NCBI GenBank assembly: GCA_026708085.1
Contig: JAPOVP010000065.1
Coordinates: 1 to 54,120, forward strand
Direction of reading: 5' to 3'
DNA: 54,120 nt
Source: Caldilineaceae bacterium
GTDB taxonomy: Bacteria; Chloroflexota; Anaerolineae; Caldilineales; Caldilineaceae
Positions 31,641-40,355 of this stretch are shown here, one piece after another; position 1 is the stretch's first letter; every line of letters starts with the position of its first letter. The translations under genes and the position numbers were made by a program. The notes under the pieces are model-generated. The model was not told the DNA's origin. It saw nothing but the letters and a program-made list of their open reading frames with translations, and did no database searches.

Positions 31641-33818
31641 TCAAGAAGAGGGATCAGATTGCTCTGAACTGCCAACTTGCCGGCCCAAGTAGAGCCGCAC
31701 GATTCTTATCTCTTCGTAGGAAAAATCGTCCCCCAGGACTTCCTTTGCCGGCGAAAGGAATTCATCGCCTGTTTCCGTTAAGACCGCTCTGATTCTATCG
31801 AACCGCCACTTGGGAGGCAACAGTTGACCAAAGTCCAACCTTTCGCCTGCCTGGACCAGGCGGTCCAAGTGACCGGCTATCGTGCTCTGAGCGAGGCCGC
31901 GCTCTCGTGCAATCTCCTCGATGGACATGCCCTGTTGTAGCAGTTGCATTGTCTGGTAGTAAGTCGGGCCAGGGCGCCTAGCTCGATCTGTTCGCTTTCT
32001 GCTTTGCGCCGGAATGGCCCTCTCTTCCAGGCAGTGGACGAGAGCGTGTTCACGGATAACAGATAGAAATCTGTCGCCAAACTGTTCCAGTTTCGCATCG
32101 CCAACTCCTGAAATGCGTGACAAGCTTTCGCTGCTTTGAGGCAGATAGTGTGCCATCTGCTGCAGGGTGACGTCCCCGAAAACGACGTAAGGCGGCACAC
32201 CTCTTTCAGCGGCCAACTGGATTCTCAGATGGCGCAGGGCGTCGAAAAGCGCCTGGTCATAGTCCAGGGCGGCGCGGCTGGCGCTTGACGCCTTTTCTTC
32301 CTCGCGTTTGAGCCTGGTAAGGACCAAGGATTCGCGACTCGTGAGGAAATGCATTCCCGATTCAGTTACACCGTATGTAGCGTATTCCTGACTGTTTTTT
32401 GCCAGCAGCCCTTTGGCGATAAGGAGGCCGGCAATCTCCTTGAGATCGTTGACGGAGTACTCTTTTGCGATGCCGTACACGCTAAGGTTATCGTGGTCCC
32501 ATTTCCTGATGGTCTTTGTATTCGCGCCGCGCAGTACACTGATAACATGGTTGATGCCGAATCGCCCATTGGTACGATACACAGCCGACAGGAATTTCTG
32601 GGCGATGATGGTGGCGTCGAACTCTTCTCTGGGCACCAGACAGAAATCGCAGCCTTCGCAGTTTGCCTTGTTCCAGGCCTCTCCGAAGTAGTTGAGGATG
32701 TATTTGCGGCGACAGGATTGGAGTTGACAGAAGTCGACGACTTGCCCGAGCTTCTGGCGGGCGTTGCGGCGCACAGCCTCGTCTTCGACCTGTTCGATAA
32801 AGAATTCCTGCTTTGCTGCATCCCCGTAGTTGTACAGGAGGACGCAGTCGCCGGGCAAGCCGTCGCGTCCGGCGCGGCCTGTTTCCTGGTAGTAGCCTTC
32901 CAGAGACTTAGGCAGGTCATAGTGGACCAGCAGTCTGATATTGGGCTTGTCGATTCCCATGCCGAAAGCGATGGTGGCCACGATGATGGAAACGCGGTCT
33001 CGGATGAAGTCTTCCTGAGTTTGCCGACGCGTTTCGTTGTCGAGGCCGGCATGATAGGGATGGGCGTCAAATCCGTCTTCACGGAGCTGCGCGGCCAGGC
33101 TTTCGGTCTCCTTGCGCGAGGTACAGTAGATGATCGAAGACTCGCCTTTGTGCTTCTGAAGGTGATCGACGAGGACTTCAAAACTGTCCCTGTTCTTGGG
33201 GAGGACTCCGTAGTTGAGATTGGCGCGATTGAAGCTGGCGATGAACTGTCGCGGCTTGTTCAAGTGAAGCTGGTCAAGGATGTCGCGGCGTACTCGCTCG
33301 GTGGCGGTGGCTGTCAGGGCCAGGAAGGGAACGCCTGGGAGGGCATTACGAAGATCGCCCAGCCTGCGATAGTCAGGGCGAAAGTCGTGTCCCCATACGG
33401 AGATGCAGTGGGCCTCGTCTACTGCTACAAGGCTGACTTTGAGCCTGGCAAGGAAGGTCTGGAATGCGGGAAGTGAGAGCCGTTCCGGGGCGACATACAG
33501 GATTTTGAGAACGCCTTGTAATGCTTGCTCCTGTACGCGTAACTGTTCGGCATATGGGAGCGTGCTGTTGATATACGCTGCGGTTATACCATTGGATTTG
33601 AGGGCATCTACCTGGTCCTTCATCAGGGCTATCAGAGGGGAGACTACCAGGGTCAGGCCGTCGAGGCGTAGGGCGGGCAACTGGTAGCAGAGTGACTTGC
33701 CGCCACCGGTCGGCATGAGGACGAGTGCATCTTCGCCGTTTAAAACGCTTGTGATGATCTCTTCCTGCAGTGGGAGGAATTCGTCGTAGCCGAAGTATTG
33801 CTTTAGCAGGTCTAGCAT
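31641..33818 (-). CDS. recQ: ATP-dependent DNA helicase RecQ with C-terminal HTH domain
   Basis: About 725 residues, longer than the E. coli protein (about 610). Order: helicase core with Walker A MPTGGGKS (K41) and DEAH box, second RecA domain with the motif QETGRAGRDG, zinc-binding RQC part (CRRKYILNYFG with CEGCDFC), HRDC domain (ALRHLRIQLAAERGVPPYVVF through SRISGVGDAKLEQFG), and a final helix-turn-helix domain (GMSIEEIARERGLAQSTIAGHL). The enzyme unwinds recombination and stalled-fork intermediates in the 3'-5' direction. The extra HTH domain is known in a subset of bacterial RecQ proteins. Confidence 0.96.
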   Translation of the reverse strand: MLDLLKQYFGYDEFLPLQEEIITSVLNGEDALVLMPTGGGKSLCYQLPALRLDGLTLVVSPLIALMKDQVDALKSNGITAAYINSTLPYAEQLRVQEQALQGVLKILYVAPERLSLPAFQTFLARLKVSLVAVDEAHCISVWGHDFRPDYRRLGDLRNALPGVPFLALTATATERVRRDILDQLHLNKPRQFIASFNRANLNYGVLPKNRDSFEVLVDHLQKHKGESSIIYCTSRKETESLAAQLREDGFDAHPYHAGLDNETRRQTQEDFIRDRVSIIVATIAFGMGIDKPNIRLLVHYDLPKSLEGYYQETGRAGRDGLPGDCVLLYNYGDAAKQEFFIEQVEDEAVRRNARQKLGQVVDFCQLQSCRRKYILNYFGEAWNKANCEGCDFCLVPREEFDATIIAQKFLSAVYRTNGRFGINHVISVLRGANTKTIRKWDHDNLSVYGIAKEYSVNDLKEIAGLLIAKGLLAKNSQEYATYGVTESGMHFLTSRESLVLTRLKREEEKASSASRAALDYDQALFDALRHLRIQLAAERGVPPYVVFGDVTLQQMAHYLPQSSESLSRISGVGDAKLEQFGDRFLSVIREHALVHCLEERAIPAQSRKRTDRARRPGPTYYQTMQLLQQGMSIEEIARERGLAQSTIAGHLDRLVQAGERLDFGQLLPPKWRFDRIRAVLTETGDEFLSPAKEVLGDDFSYEEIRIVRLYLGRQVGSSEQSDPSS

Positions 33819-33960
33819 GGGGGACTTTGCTTCCTTTCGAGTAGTGCAAACGCATGGCGCCCGTTTGGGTTTACGTGTTTATGAGATAGTCCAGATCAAT
33901 TGCTGGCGTTGAGACCTTGTCGAAGATGAAACGCATTCATGCAGTCTTACGTGCCCCTGT

Positions 33961-34986
33961 CTACTGCCATGGCTTAAGCACCACCTTGGCGCATTGGCCG
34001 CTGGCCTGCAACTGCCAGGCATCTTCAATGCGGTCGAGGGGGAAGCTGTGGGTGATGAGCTTGTCGAGTTTGTCGGGATTGGCGGCGATGACGCGCAGTA
34101 TCTGCGGTGTGTCGGCCATGTTGTAGTGCCAGGAGCCGTGCAGGCTGAGGCCTTTGCGCAGCATGTCGGTGCTGACGTGGATTGGAGTCTCGTCGGTGCC
34201 GCTTTCGCCGACGAAGCTGACGGTGCCTTTGCGGCGGGTGGCGTCGATACAGAAGCGGTGGGCGGCGACGACGCCGGAGCAGTCTATGCTGTGGTCGACG
34301 CCGCGGCCGTCGCGAGTGAGGGCCAGAACCTGTTCGAGCGCGTCAGCGTCGGTTGGGTCGATGACAGTGGACGCGCCCAACTCAATGGCTTTGGCTGCCC
34401 GGTATTTGTTTACATCGACCCCGATCACTTGAGCGCCCCGATGGGTACCGTTTATCACGCCGCCAAGGCCCACGGGGCCCAGGCCGGTGATCATGAAGGA
34501 GTCGTCGGGGCCTATGTTTGCGCGTTGGACGGCGCCGAAGGTGGGACCCAGGCCGCAGCAGGCCATGGAGGCGTGATCGTACGAGATACCGTCGGGGATC
34601 GGGACCAGCATCCAGTCCTGTTTTAGCATGAACTGCGACATGGTTGCCCGGCCTTCGGCGCCGTCAGGTTGGGGCGGGGGCTCTTCGGAGTCCAGGCAGT
34701 GGATGTACTCGCCGTCAAGACAGAGTTCGCACTGCCCGCATGGTGTTTGGGGCATCACCACGACGCGATCGCCGACATTGACGCGGCAGGGCTGCGCCAC
34801 TTCGACTACTTCTCCGGCGGCCTCGTGACCCAGATAGGGGGCCTCTCTGCCGGAGACGTATACCTTGAACTCAGTACACATGGGGGCGGTATGGATCTTG
34901 ACGACGACCCAGTTTTCGCCGGCGGTGGGGTTTGGCGCGTCAACAACGCCGCCCTGTTTTGGTCCGAATACAGCAGCTGTCTTCAT
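33961..34986 (-). CDS. Zinc-dependent medium-chain alcohol dehydrogenase family protein
   Basis: About 341 residues. Catalytic zinc ligands are C37 and H54-E55 (GHEAAGEV), and the structural zinc is held by C83, C86, C89 and C97. The cofactor domain has GLGPVGLGGV. ATG 34986 is chosen because the family N-terminus begins at MKTAAVFGP; the upstream 20 codons are not conserved in type. It follows an enolase-superfamily dehydratase gene on the same strand with a gap of about 90 bases, which suggests oxidation of a sugar or polyol ahead of dehydration. Confidence 0.9.
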   Translation of the reverse strand: MKTAAVFGPKQGGVVDAPNPTAGENWVVVKIHTAPMCTEFKVYVSGREAPYLGHEAAGEVVEVAQPCRVNVGDRVVVMPQTPCGQCELCLDGEYIHCLDSEEPPPQPDGAEGRATMSQFMLKQDWMLVPIPDGISYDHASMACCGLGPTFGAVQRANIGPDDSFMITGLGPVGLGGVINGTHRGAQVIGVDVNKYRAAKAIELGASTVIDPTDADALEQVLALTRDGRGVDHSIDCSGVVAAHRFCIDATRRKGTVSFVGESGTDETPIHVSTDMLRKGLSLHGSWHYNMADTPQILRVIAANPDKLDKLITHSFPLDRIEDAWQLQASGQCAKVVLKPWQ

Positions 34987-35077
34987 TGTTCCCGTTCCTT
35001 CCTCATTGCTTGCCATTCCGGCTAAAAGCTGTCTTGCAAGTGCCACGCTATCCGTAAGGAAAGAGGCCGCTTGTAAT

Positions 35078-36217
35078 CTACCAGTTGGTAAAGGAGCCGT
35101 CGAGGCGGCGTACCTGCGGCGTCTCGCGCCACTGGGACGGTTGGCGGGCGGCCGCTTCCCTGTCGAATTCTATGCCGAGACCGGGCAGGTCGGTCGGCGT
35201 GAGATAGCCATCCTCCCAGTGGTGTTGCACGGGCACGATGTCGGGCAGGATTTCGGCGGGTTTGCGGGGTTGCTCCTGTACGCCGAAGTTGGAGGTGGCC
35301 AGGTTCATCTGCAGGCAGGCTGCGGATGAAACCGGGCCGAGCGGGTTGTGAACGACCAGCTTGATGTAATGGGTCTCGCACCAGCCGGCTATCTTGCGGG
35401 TCTCGGTGAAGCCGCCGGCGATGCACATGTCGACGCGTGCGTAATCGATCCATTCCTCCTCGATCAGCTGGCGGAACTCCCATTTCGAGGAGAACTGTTC
35501 GCCGGCTGCAATGGGCACGTGGACGCGAGGCCTCAAGGTCTTGAACGAGTCCGGGTTTTCGCTGCGCAGGGGATCCTCGATGAAGAACGGTGCGTACTGC
35601 TCGACTTCACGGCATAGCCAGATCACATCAGGGAGGTCCAGGCGGGTGTGAACGTCGAAACAGATGTCGATTTCGTCGCCGATTGCGTTTCGCACGGCCT
35701 CGAACTGGCGCAGTGCGGCGCGCACGGCCTGACGGGGTTCGAGGATGTCGCCGTCCTGAGGGAGACCCCAGCGTACGAATTTCCAGCCTTGTTCCTTAGT
35801 CTCGAGGCAGCTCTCGACCAGGGGTTCCACTTCCAGGGCATGGACGTGATTGTGAGGATAGCAGACGACCTTGTCGCGGACGCGTCCGCCGAGCAGCTCG
35901 TAGACGGGTACGCCGAGCGCTTTGCCTTTGATGTCCCACAGGGCGATGTCGATGGCGGAGATGGCCGAGCTGAGGACACGCTGGGCGGGGAAGAAGCCGC
36001 CGCGGAAGAGCCATTGCCAGATGTGCTCGATGCGAAAGGGGTCCTGACCGACGAGTATTTCCTTGAAATGTTTGACAGCGCCAATCACCGCTTGTTCGCG
36101 GCTGGTGAGACCGGACTCGCCTACGCCGAAAATGCCTTCATCTGTGTCGACGATTACAAAGAGAAAGTTGCGATGGCCGGCCCAGACAGGGTAAGCGGTA
36201 ATGTCGGTAATTTTCAT
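35078..36217 (-). CDS. Mandelate racemase/muconate lactonizing enzyme family (sugar-acid dehydratase-like)
   Basis: About 379 residues of the enolase superfamily. Metal ligands are in CFDVHTRLDL (Asp), FIEDPLRSE (Glu) and IAAGEQFSS (Glu), and a catalytic His is in VVHNPLGPVSS. This His-containing HNPLGP motif is characteristic of the D-galactonate dehydratase group, which removes water from acid sugars to give 2-keto-3-deoxy products. AGGAG lies 6 bases before the ATG. The neighbouring dehydrogenases fit a sugar-acid pathway; the precise sugar is unknown. Confidence 0.9.
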   Translation of the reverse strand: MKITDITAYPVWAGHRNFLFVIVDTDEGIFGVGESGLTSREQAVIGAVKHFKEILVGQDPFRIEHIWQWLFRGGFFPAQRVLSSAISAIDIALWDIKGKALGVPVYELLGGRVRDKVVCYPHNHVHALEVEPLVESCLETKEQGWKFVRWGLPQDGDILEPRQAVRAALRQFEAVRNAIGDEIDICFDVHTRLDLPDVIWLCREVEQYAPFFIEDPLRSENPDSFKTLRPRVHVPIAAGEQFSSKWEFRQLIEEEWIDYARVDMCIAGGFTETRKIAGWCETHYIKLVVHNPLGPVSSAACLQMNLATSNFGVQEQPRKPAEILPDIVPVQHHWEDGYLTPTDLPGLGIEFDREAAARQPSQWRETPQVRRLDGSFTNW

Positions 36218-36376
36218 CGGACACTCCTCGGAGACTTTAGGCGAAATGGGTTTGCCCTCGCCATTGTAAGGATGTCAACGGGGGCGAGAGGAATTTGGGT
36301 CGGACTGAAGATGGTCAATCGAAGGCAAAGCCGCCCGTCGCGACTATCAGATGCGGGCCGTCAGTCCAGGAAATTT

Positions 36377-36391
36377 GTACCGTAGCGGTAC
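36377..36391. promoter_or_regulatory. Small perfect inverted repeat in the divergent region
   Basis: GTACCG-TAG-CGGTAC, 6-bp arms around three bases, located about 160 bases from the dehydratase start and 185 from the dehydrogenase start. It may be a regulator half-site pair. It is too short to exclude chance. Confidence 0.3.
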
Positions 36392-36506
36392 CCTGCAAAG
36401 CCTACACGCGACGGAAGAACTTCGCAAGCCGATCCGCTCGCGGCAGGCAGAAACTCACCAGAGTTGCTGGTATTGGTCCAGTTTTCGGCCCGCTGGCCGT
36501 CCTTAA

Positions 36507-36535
36507 TTGCAGTTCGGGCCGTGTTTCCGTATGAT
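36507..36535 (+). promoter_or_regulatory. Putative sigma-70-type promoter of the second dehydrogenase gene
   Basis: -35 TTGCAG (36507-36512), 17-base spacer, -10 TATGAT (36530-36535). The start codon is at 36576 with GGAGGA before it, giving a leader of about 35 bases. The -10 box matches five of six and the spacing is ideal; the -35 box matches three of six. Confidence 0.5.
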
Positions 36536-36575
36536 GGGGCCAGATTCAAATTCAGAACTCATATGGAGGACTTTG

Positions 36576-37622
36576 ATGCGAGCGCTCGTGTGGACTGCGC
36601 CGGAAGTGATGGAGATGCGGGAGCAGCCCGATCCCATGCCAGTAGCTGATGAAGTGGTCGTTCGCGTGGCCTACGCGGGTATCTGTGGCTCGGAGTTGAG
36701 CGGGTTTCTGGGCCACAATGCGTTGCGTACGCCGCCGCTGGTGATGGGGCATGAGTTTGCGGGCGAGATCGTGGAGGTGGGACGGGAGGTAACCGGACTC
36801 GAGGTAGGCGACGCGGTGACGGTGAACCCGCTTACGTACTGCGGGCAGTGCCGCACTTGTCATATGGGTTTGACACAGCTCTGCCCGGAACGGAGGCTGG
36901 TGGGGGCGCACAGGCCGGGCGCTTTTGCCGAATACGTCAGTACTCCTGCGTTCGTGACGCACAAGTTGCCGGACGGGATGTCCTTGCGCACGGGTTCTCT
37001 GACGGAGCCGGTGGGCGTTGGTGTGCGCATCGGCCGCCTGGCGGGCGACGTGGAAGGGGAGTCGGCGCTGATCATTGGGGCGGGGCCGATTGGGTTGCTG
37101 GCCCTGCAGGCGCTGAAGCTGGCCGGCGCCGACCAGATCTTCATCACGGACCTAGATCCGGAGCGGCTGGCGATGGGCGGCGCGCTCGGCGGCATCACAG
37201 TTACGCCGGCTGGAAGCGGCATTGACGGGGCCGGCCAGGGGTCGGACGTGGTTGAGACGGTCAAAGAGGCCACAGGCGGCGAGGGGGTGGCGGTCTCGGT
37301 GGACGCGGTGGGGACGGGGGGTACACGCAGCCAATGTGTGGACGCTACGCGGAATGCTGGAATCCTGATTCTTTCAGGGCTGCATGAGGAGACGAGCCCG
37401 ATGCCGGCGGCGGCGATAATCCGGCAGGAGTTGACGGTGCGGGGCAGTTTTGCTTACGGCGCGGCTGACTTTGAAGACGGGCTGGAGGCGTTGCATGCAG
37501 GCCACTACCGCCTCGACCCGTGGATTGTTGAAGCGCCGCTGGAGGAGGGTGGGGACTGGTTTAAGCGTCTCATCCACAGCCCGGGCAATGTTTCGAAGGT
37601 GCTGCTGGTTCCGGACCGATGA
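36576..37622 (+). CDS. Zinc-dependent medium-chain dehydrogenase (threonine/sorbitol dehydrogenase-like)
   Basis: About 348 residues. Catalytic zinc ligands C37 and H59-E60 (MGHEFAGEI), structural zinc cysteines C89, C92, C95 and C103. The cofactor site is GAGPIGLLALQ. ATG 36576 follows GGAGGA; the frame is open upstream to 36507 but that part overlaps the promoter. It differs clearly from the other zinc dehydrogenase at 33961. The TA-type gene pair follows after 24 bases on the same strand. Confidence 0.9.
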   Translation: MRALVWTAPEVMEMREQPDPMPVADEVVVRVAYAGICGSELSGFLGHNALRTPPLVMGHEFAGEIVEVGREVTGLEVGDAVTVNPLTYCGQCRTCHMGLTQLCPERRLVGAHRPGAFAEYVSTPAFVTHKLPDGMSLRTGSLTEPVGVGVRIGRLAGDVEGESALIIGAGPIGLLALQALKLAGADQIFITDLDPERLAMGGALGGITVTPAGSGIDGAGQGSDVVETVKEATGGEGVAVSVDAVGTGGTRSQCVDATRNAGILILSGLHEETSPMPAAAIIRQELTVRGSFAYGAADFEDGLEALHAGHYRLDPWIVEAPLEEGGDWFKRLIHSPGNVSKVLLVPDR

Positions 37623-37646
37623 TGAATTCGACGGGGAGTTGTCACG

Positions 37647-37976
37647 ATGGCAAAGCCAAAGACGAAAACTCCAGATGAAAGCGCTGAAATCATCGTAAAT
37701 GAACAAGGCGTCCCAGTACTCGCTGGCGCCGATTTTAAGGTCCGGCAGATCGCCACAGACTATATTGAGATGGGCGATGATGTTGCAGGAATCCAGCGAC
37801 AGCATCCAATTCTTTCCAGGGCCCAGATACGGCTGGCGATTTCCCACTATCTTGACAATAAGAGGTCGTTCGACGCAGAGATTGAAGATAGCGCGCGCGA
37901 ATATGAAAGGCTGCACCGGGAATCTGCCGCATCACCCATCCGCCAGAAGTTCCGTGAGCGGCGAGCAAAAAGTTGA
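37647..37976 (+). CDS. DUF433-like antitoxin-type protein
   Basis: About 109 residues, small and charged. The central GVPVLAGADFKVRQIATDYIEMGDDVAGIQ with a following HPILSRAQIRLAISHYLDN resembles DUF433 proteins, which have a winged or helix-turn-helix DNA-binding part and are usually encoded before a DUF5615 PIN-like toxin. GGGAG lies 8 bases before the ATG. Its stop codon overlaps the likely TTG start of the next frame, which is the usual coupling for this toxin-antitoxin type. Confidence 0.75.
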   Translation: MAKPKTKTPDESAEIIVNEQGVPVLAGADFKVRQIATDYIEMGDDVAGIQRQHPILSRAQIRLAISHYLDNKRSFDAEIEDSAREYERLHRESAASPIRQKFRERRAKS

Positions 37977-38320
37977 GCCTAGCACTATACATGGATCATC
38001 ACGTATAGGGTGCCATAACCGAGGGCCTTCGCATTCGAGGTGTTGATGTTCTGACTGCGAGCGAAGACGGTGCATCGCGAATTGATGACGAAATGCTGTT
38101 GCGACGGGCCACCGAATCGGGTCGAGTTCTCTTCAGCCAGGATGCTGACTTGCTCAGATTGGCTGCCAGTTTTCAAAGACTGGGTATCGAGTTTGCCGGC
38201 CTCCTGTACGTGCATCAGTTGCGGCTGAACGTCGGCCAAGTAGTAGAGGACCTCGAAGTCGCGGCAAAGGCGCTGGACCCTGAGGAGATCGCGAATCGTA
38301 TTGAATTCTTGCCGCTATAG
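37973..38320 (+). pseudogene. DUF5615 PIN-like toxin gene interrupted by an amber codon
   Basis: Reading from TTG 37973 gives LSLALYMDHHV, then TAG at 38006-38008, then GAITEGLRIRGVDVLTASED and on to the end at 38320 in the same frame. The whole 115-codon frame matches the DUF5615 plan: an acidic residue near the start (MDHHV), TASEDGA, then FSQDADLL and a C-terminal helix. Only the one TAG interrupts it; no insertion is present. An ATG at 38093 could start a fragment of 75 residues lacking the first acidic site. Either the toxin is inactive, the codon is read through, or there is a sequencing error. Confidence 0.75.
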
Positions 38321-38404
38321 GTAACCAGCTGCCACCGGCAAGGGACTTTCACTCAGTCCAACCTGGCACATTTCCATTCCTCACTCTTTCCCAGGAGAAT
38401 TCCT

Positions 38405-40243
38405 ATGTCAATACCTCGCCCGGAGTACCCGCGGCCGCAGTTTGTGCGCAAGGACTGGCTTTGCCTGAACGGCGAGTGGGAGTTTGAGATCGACCAAGGG
38501 GACAGCGGCCTGGAGAGAGGGCTGCTGGGGCGTCCGCTCGCGGGTCGGATCACGGTTCCTTTCTGCCCGGAGTCGAGGCTGTCGGGGGTGGAGAACCACG
38601 ACTTTCTGGAGGCGGTCTGGTACCGGCGGGAGGTGGGGATTCCAAGCAGTTGGGCGGGTCGGCGGGTGCTGCTGCATTTCCAAGCGGTGGATTACGACGC
38701 CACTGTGTGGGTAAACGGCGAGGAAGTTGGCCGCCACCGCGGCGGATTCAGTCCCTTTACGTGCGATGTGAGCGACGCGGCACGGCCGGGTGAGCGGGTG
38801 ACAGTTGTGGTGCGGGCTCGGGACAACCACCGGGATCCGCAGCCGCGGGGCAAACAGGCGCAGACGTTTGGGCCGCGGGGCGCGATATACGTGCGGACGA
38901 CCGGCATTTGGCAGAGCGTGTGGATGGAGCCTGTGCCTGAGTTTCATTTGGGACGGCCGCGGCTGACGCCGGACGTTGCCAACAGTGTCATCCGCGTGGA
39001 GCAGCCGCTGGTTCTGCGACGGGCGGCGGCGGAGCGGTTTCAGTCTGCGAAACTGGATGGAGTTCGACTGCAGGCCCAGCTTCTGGACAGCGACGGTATT
39101 GTGACAGAGGCAGAATGTTCAGCCGAACTCGACCTCTGTCCGCAACTGGCGTTGTGGATTCCGGAAGGGCGGCGACGGCTGTGGTCGATCGAGGACCCAC
39201 ATTTGTATGATTTGGTGCTGAAGCTGGTGGATGGAAAGGGAGAGGTGGTTGACGAGGCGCGCAGCTACGCCGGACTGCGCAGCGTGGCAATCTGTGGGAA
39301 GGCGATCACGTTGAATGGACGGCCCGTTTTTCAGAGGCTGGTACTGGACCAAGGCTATTACCCGGACGGCATTATGACGGCGCCGAGTGACGAGGCCCTG
39401 CGCAGGGATATCGAGTTGAGCAAGGAGGCCGGGTTCAACGGCGCGCGGCTGCATCAGAAGGTCTTTGAGGAGCGTTTTCTGTATCATGCCGACCGTCTGG
39501 GGTATCTGATTTGGGGGGAATTCGGTGACTGGGGTTGCCGTCATTACGGTGAAGAAAAGGATCACCAACAGCCGACGCCTTCTTACATAACCGAGTGGCT
39601 GGAGGTATTGGAGCGGGACTACTCCCATCCTTCGATCGTGGGCTGGTGTCCGCTCAACGAGACCTGGCAATCGCTGCACGACCGGATTACTACACTGGAT
39701 GCGGTGACGCGGGGGCTGTACCTGGCGACGAAGGCACTGGACAGGACGCGGCCGGTGCTGGACACAAGTGGGTATTCGCACCGGGTAGCGGAGGCGGACA
39801 TTTACGACTGCCACGACTATACGCAAGACACTGATTTGTTTGCCGAACACCACGCGGACGTAGGGAAAGGCAACCCGTACTATAACGGACGGGACGGGCA
39901 GACCTGGTCGATTCCTTACAGGGGGCAGCCGTTTTTTGTGAGCGAGTTCGGCGGCATCTGGTGGAACCCTGATGTAAGGGAGGGAGAAGAGTCCTGGGGC
40001 TACGGAGAGAGGCCAAAGTCGATCGAAGAGTTCTATGAACGGTTCACGCGCTTGTGCGGAATTCTATTGGACGACCCCGATCATTTTGGCTATTGCTACA
40101 CGCAATTGACCGATATCCTGCAGGAACAGAACGGGATTTACGGTTTCGACCGGTCGCTGAAGTTTGATATGGCGAGGATACGGGCTGCGCAAGAGAGACC
40201 GGCTGCGATTGAAACGAATAGCTGTCGACATAGCGAATCGTAA
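38405..40243 (+). CDS. Glycoside hydrolase family 2 protein
   Basis: About 612 residues. Order: sugar-binding jelly-roll domain (residues about 1-180, LNGEWEFEID, AVDYDATVWVNGEEVGRH), immunoglobulin-like domain (about 185-300) and the TIM-barrel. The acid/base is E419 in CPLNETW and the nucleophile E514 in FVSEFGG. These fit beta-galactosidase, beta-glucuronidase or mannosidase; the sequence does not separate them. No signal peptide, so intracellular. AGGAGAA precedes the ATG. Confidence 0.93.
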   Translation: MSIPRPEYPRPQFVRKDWLCLNGEWEFEIDQGDSGLERGLLGRPLAGRITVPFCPESRLSGVENHDFLEAVWYRREVGIPSSWAGRRVLLHFQAVDYDATVWVNGEEVGRHRGGFSPFTCDVSDAARPGERVTVVVRARDNHRDPQPRGKQAQTFGPRGAIYVRTTGIWQSVWMEPVPEFHLGRPRLTPDVANSVIRVEQPLVLRRAAAERFQSAKLDGVRLQAQLLDSDGIVTEAECSAELDLCPQLALWIPEGRRRLWSIEDPHLYDLVLKLVDGKGEVVDEARSYAGLRSVAICGKAITLNGRPVFQRLVLDQGYYPDGIMTAPSDEALRRDIELSKEAGFNGARLHQKVFEERFLYHADRLGYLIWGEFGDWGCRHYGEEKDHQQPTPSYITEWLEVLERDYSHPSIVGWCPLNETWQSLHDRITTLDAVTRGLYLATKALDRTRPVLDTSGYSHRVAEADIYDCHDYTQDTDLFAEHHADVGKGNPYYNGRDGQTWSIPYRGQPFFVSEFGGIWWNPDVREGEESWGYGERPKSIEEFYERFTRLCGILLDDPDHFGYCYTQLTDILQEQNGIYGFDRSLKFDMARIRAAQERPAAIETNSCRHSES

Positions 40244-40251
40244 CTGTTGGG

Positions 40252-40314
40252 GACCGGCTTCCGGTCGCTAATCCTCTTTCCCTCGCATCATTTTCCGGAC
40301 CGGCAGAGCGCCGG
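40252..40314. terminator. Two small hairpins between convergent genes
   Basis: GACCGG-CTT-CCGGTC (40252-40266) and CCGGC-AGAGC-GCCGG (40300-40314) lie between the end of the GH2 gene and the end of the LLM oxidoreductase gene, which face each other. Both have strong GC stems but neither is followed by a clear T tract, so a shared bidirectional terminator is only likely from position. Confidence 0.35.
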
Positions 40315-40355
40315 CCTGTGTTGCCATGAGAAACGGACCGGGCTACGTACCAAGA

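Larger units (their letters stand above)
36218..36575. other. Divergent intergenic region with promoter and small hairpin
   Basis: About 360 bases between the dehydratase gene (-) and a second dehydrogenase gene (+). It contains a good promoter at 36507-36535 and a perfect small inverted repeat at 36377-36391, described separately. Nothing else is evident. Confidence 0.55.

Noticed and set aside
32349..33476. A 375-codon open frame on the + strand
   Set aside because: It lies entirely antisense to recQ, whose helicase motifs are intact.
35648..36385. A 245-codon open frame on the + strand
   Set aside because: It is antisense to the first enolase-superfamily gene, which has all metal ligands.
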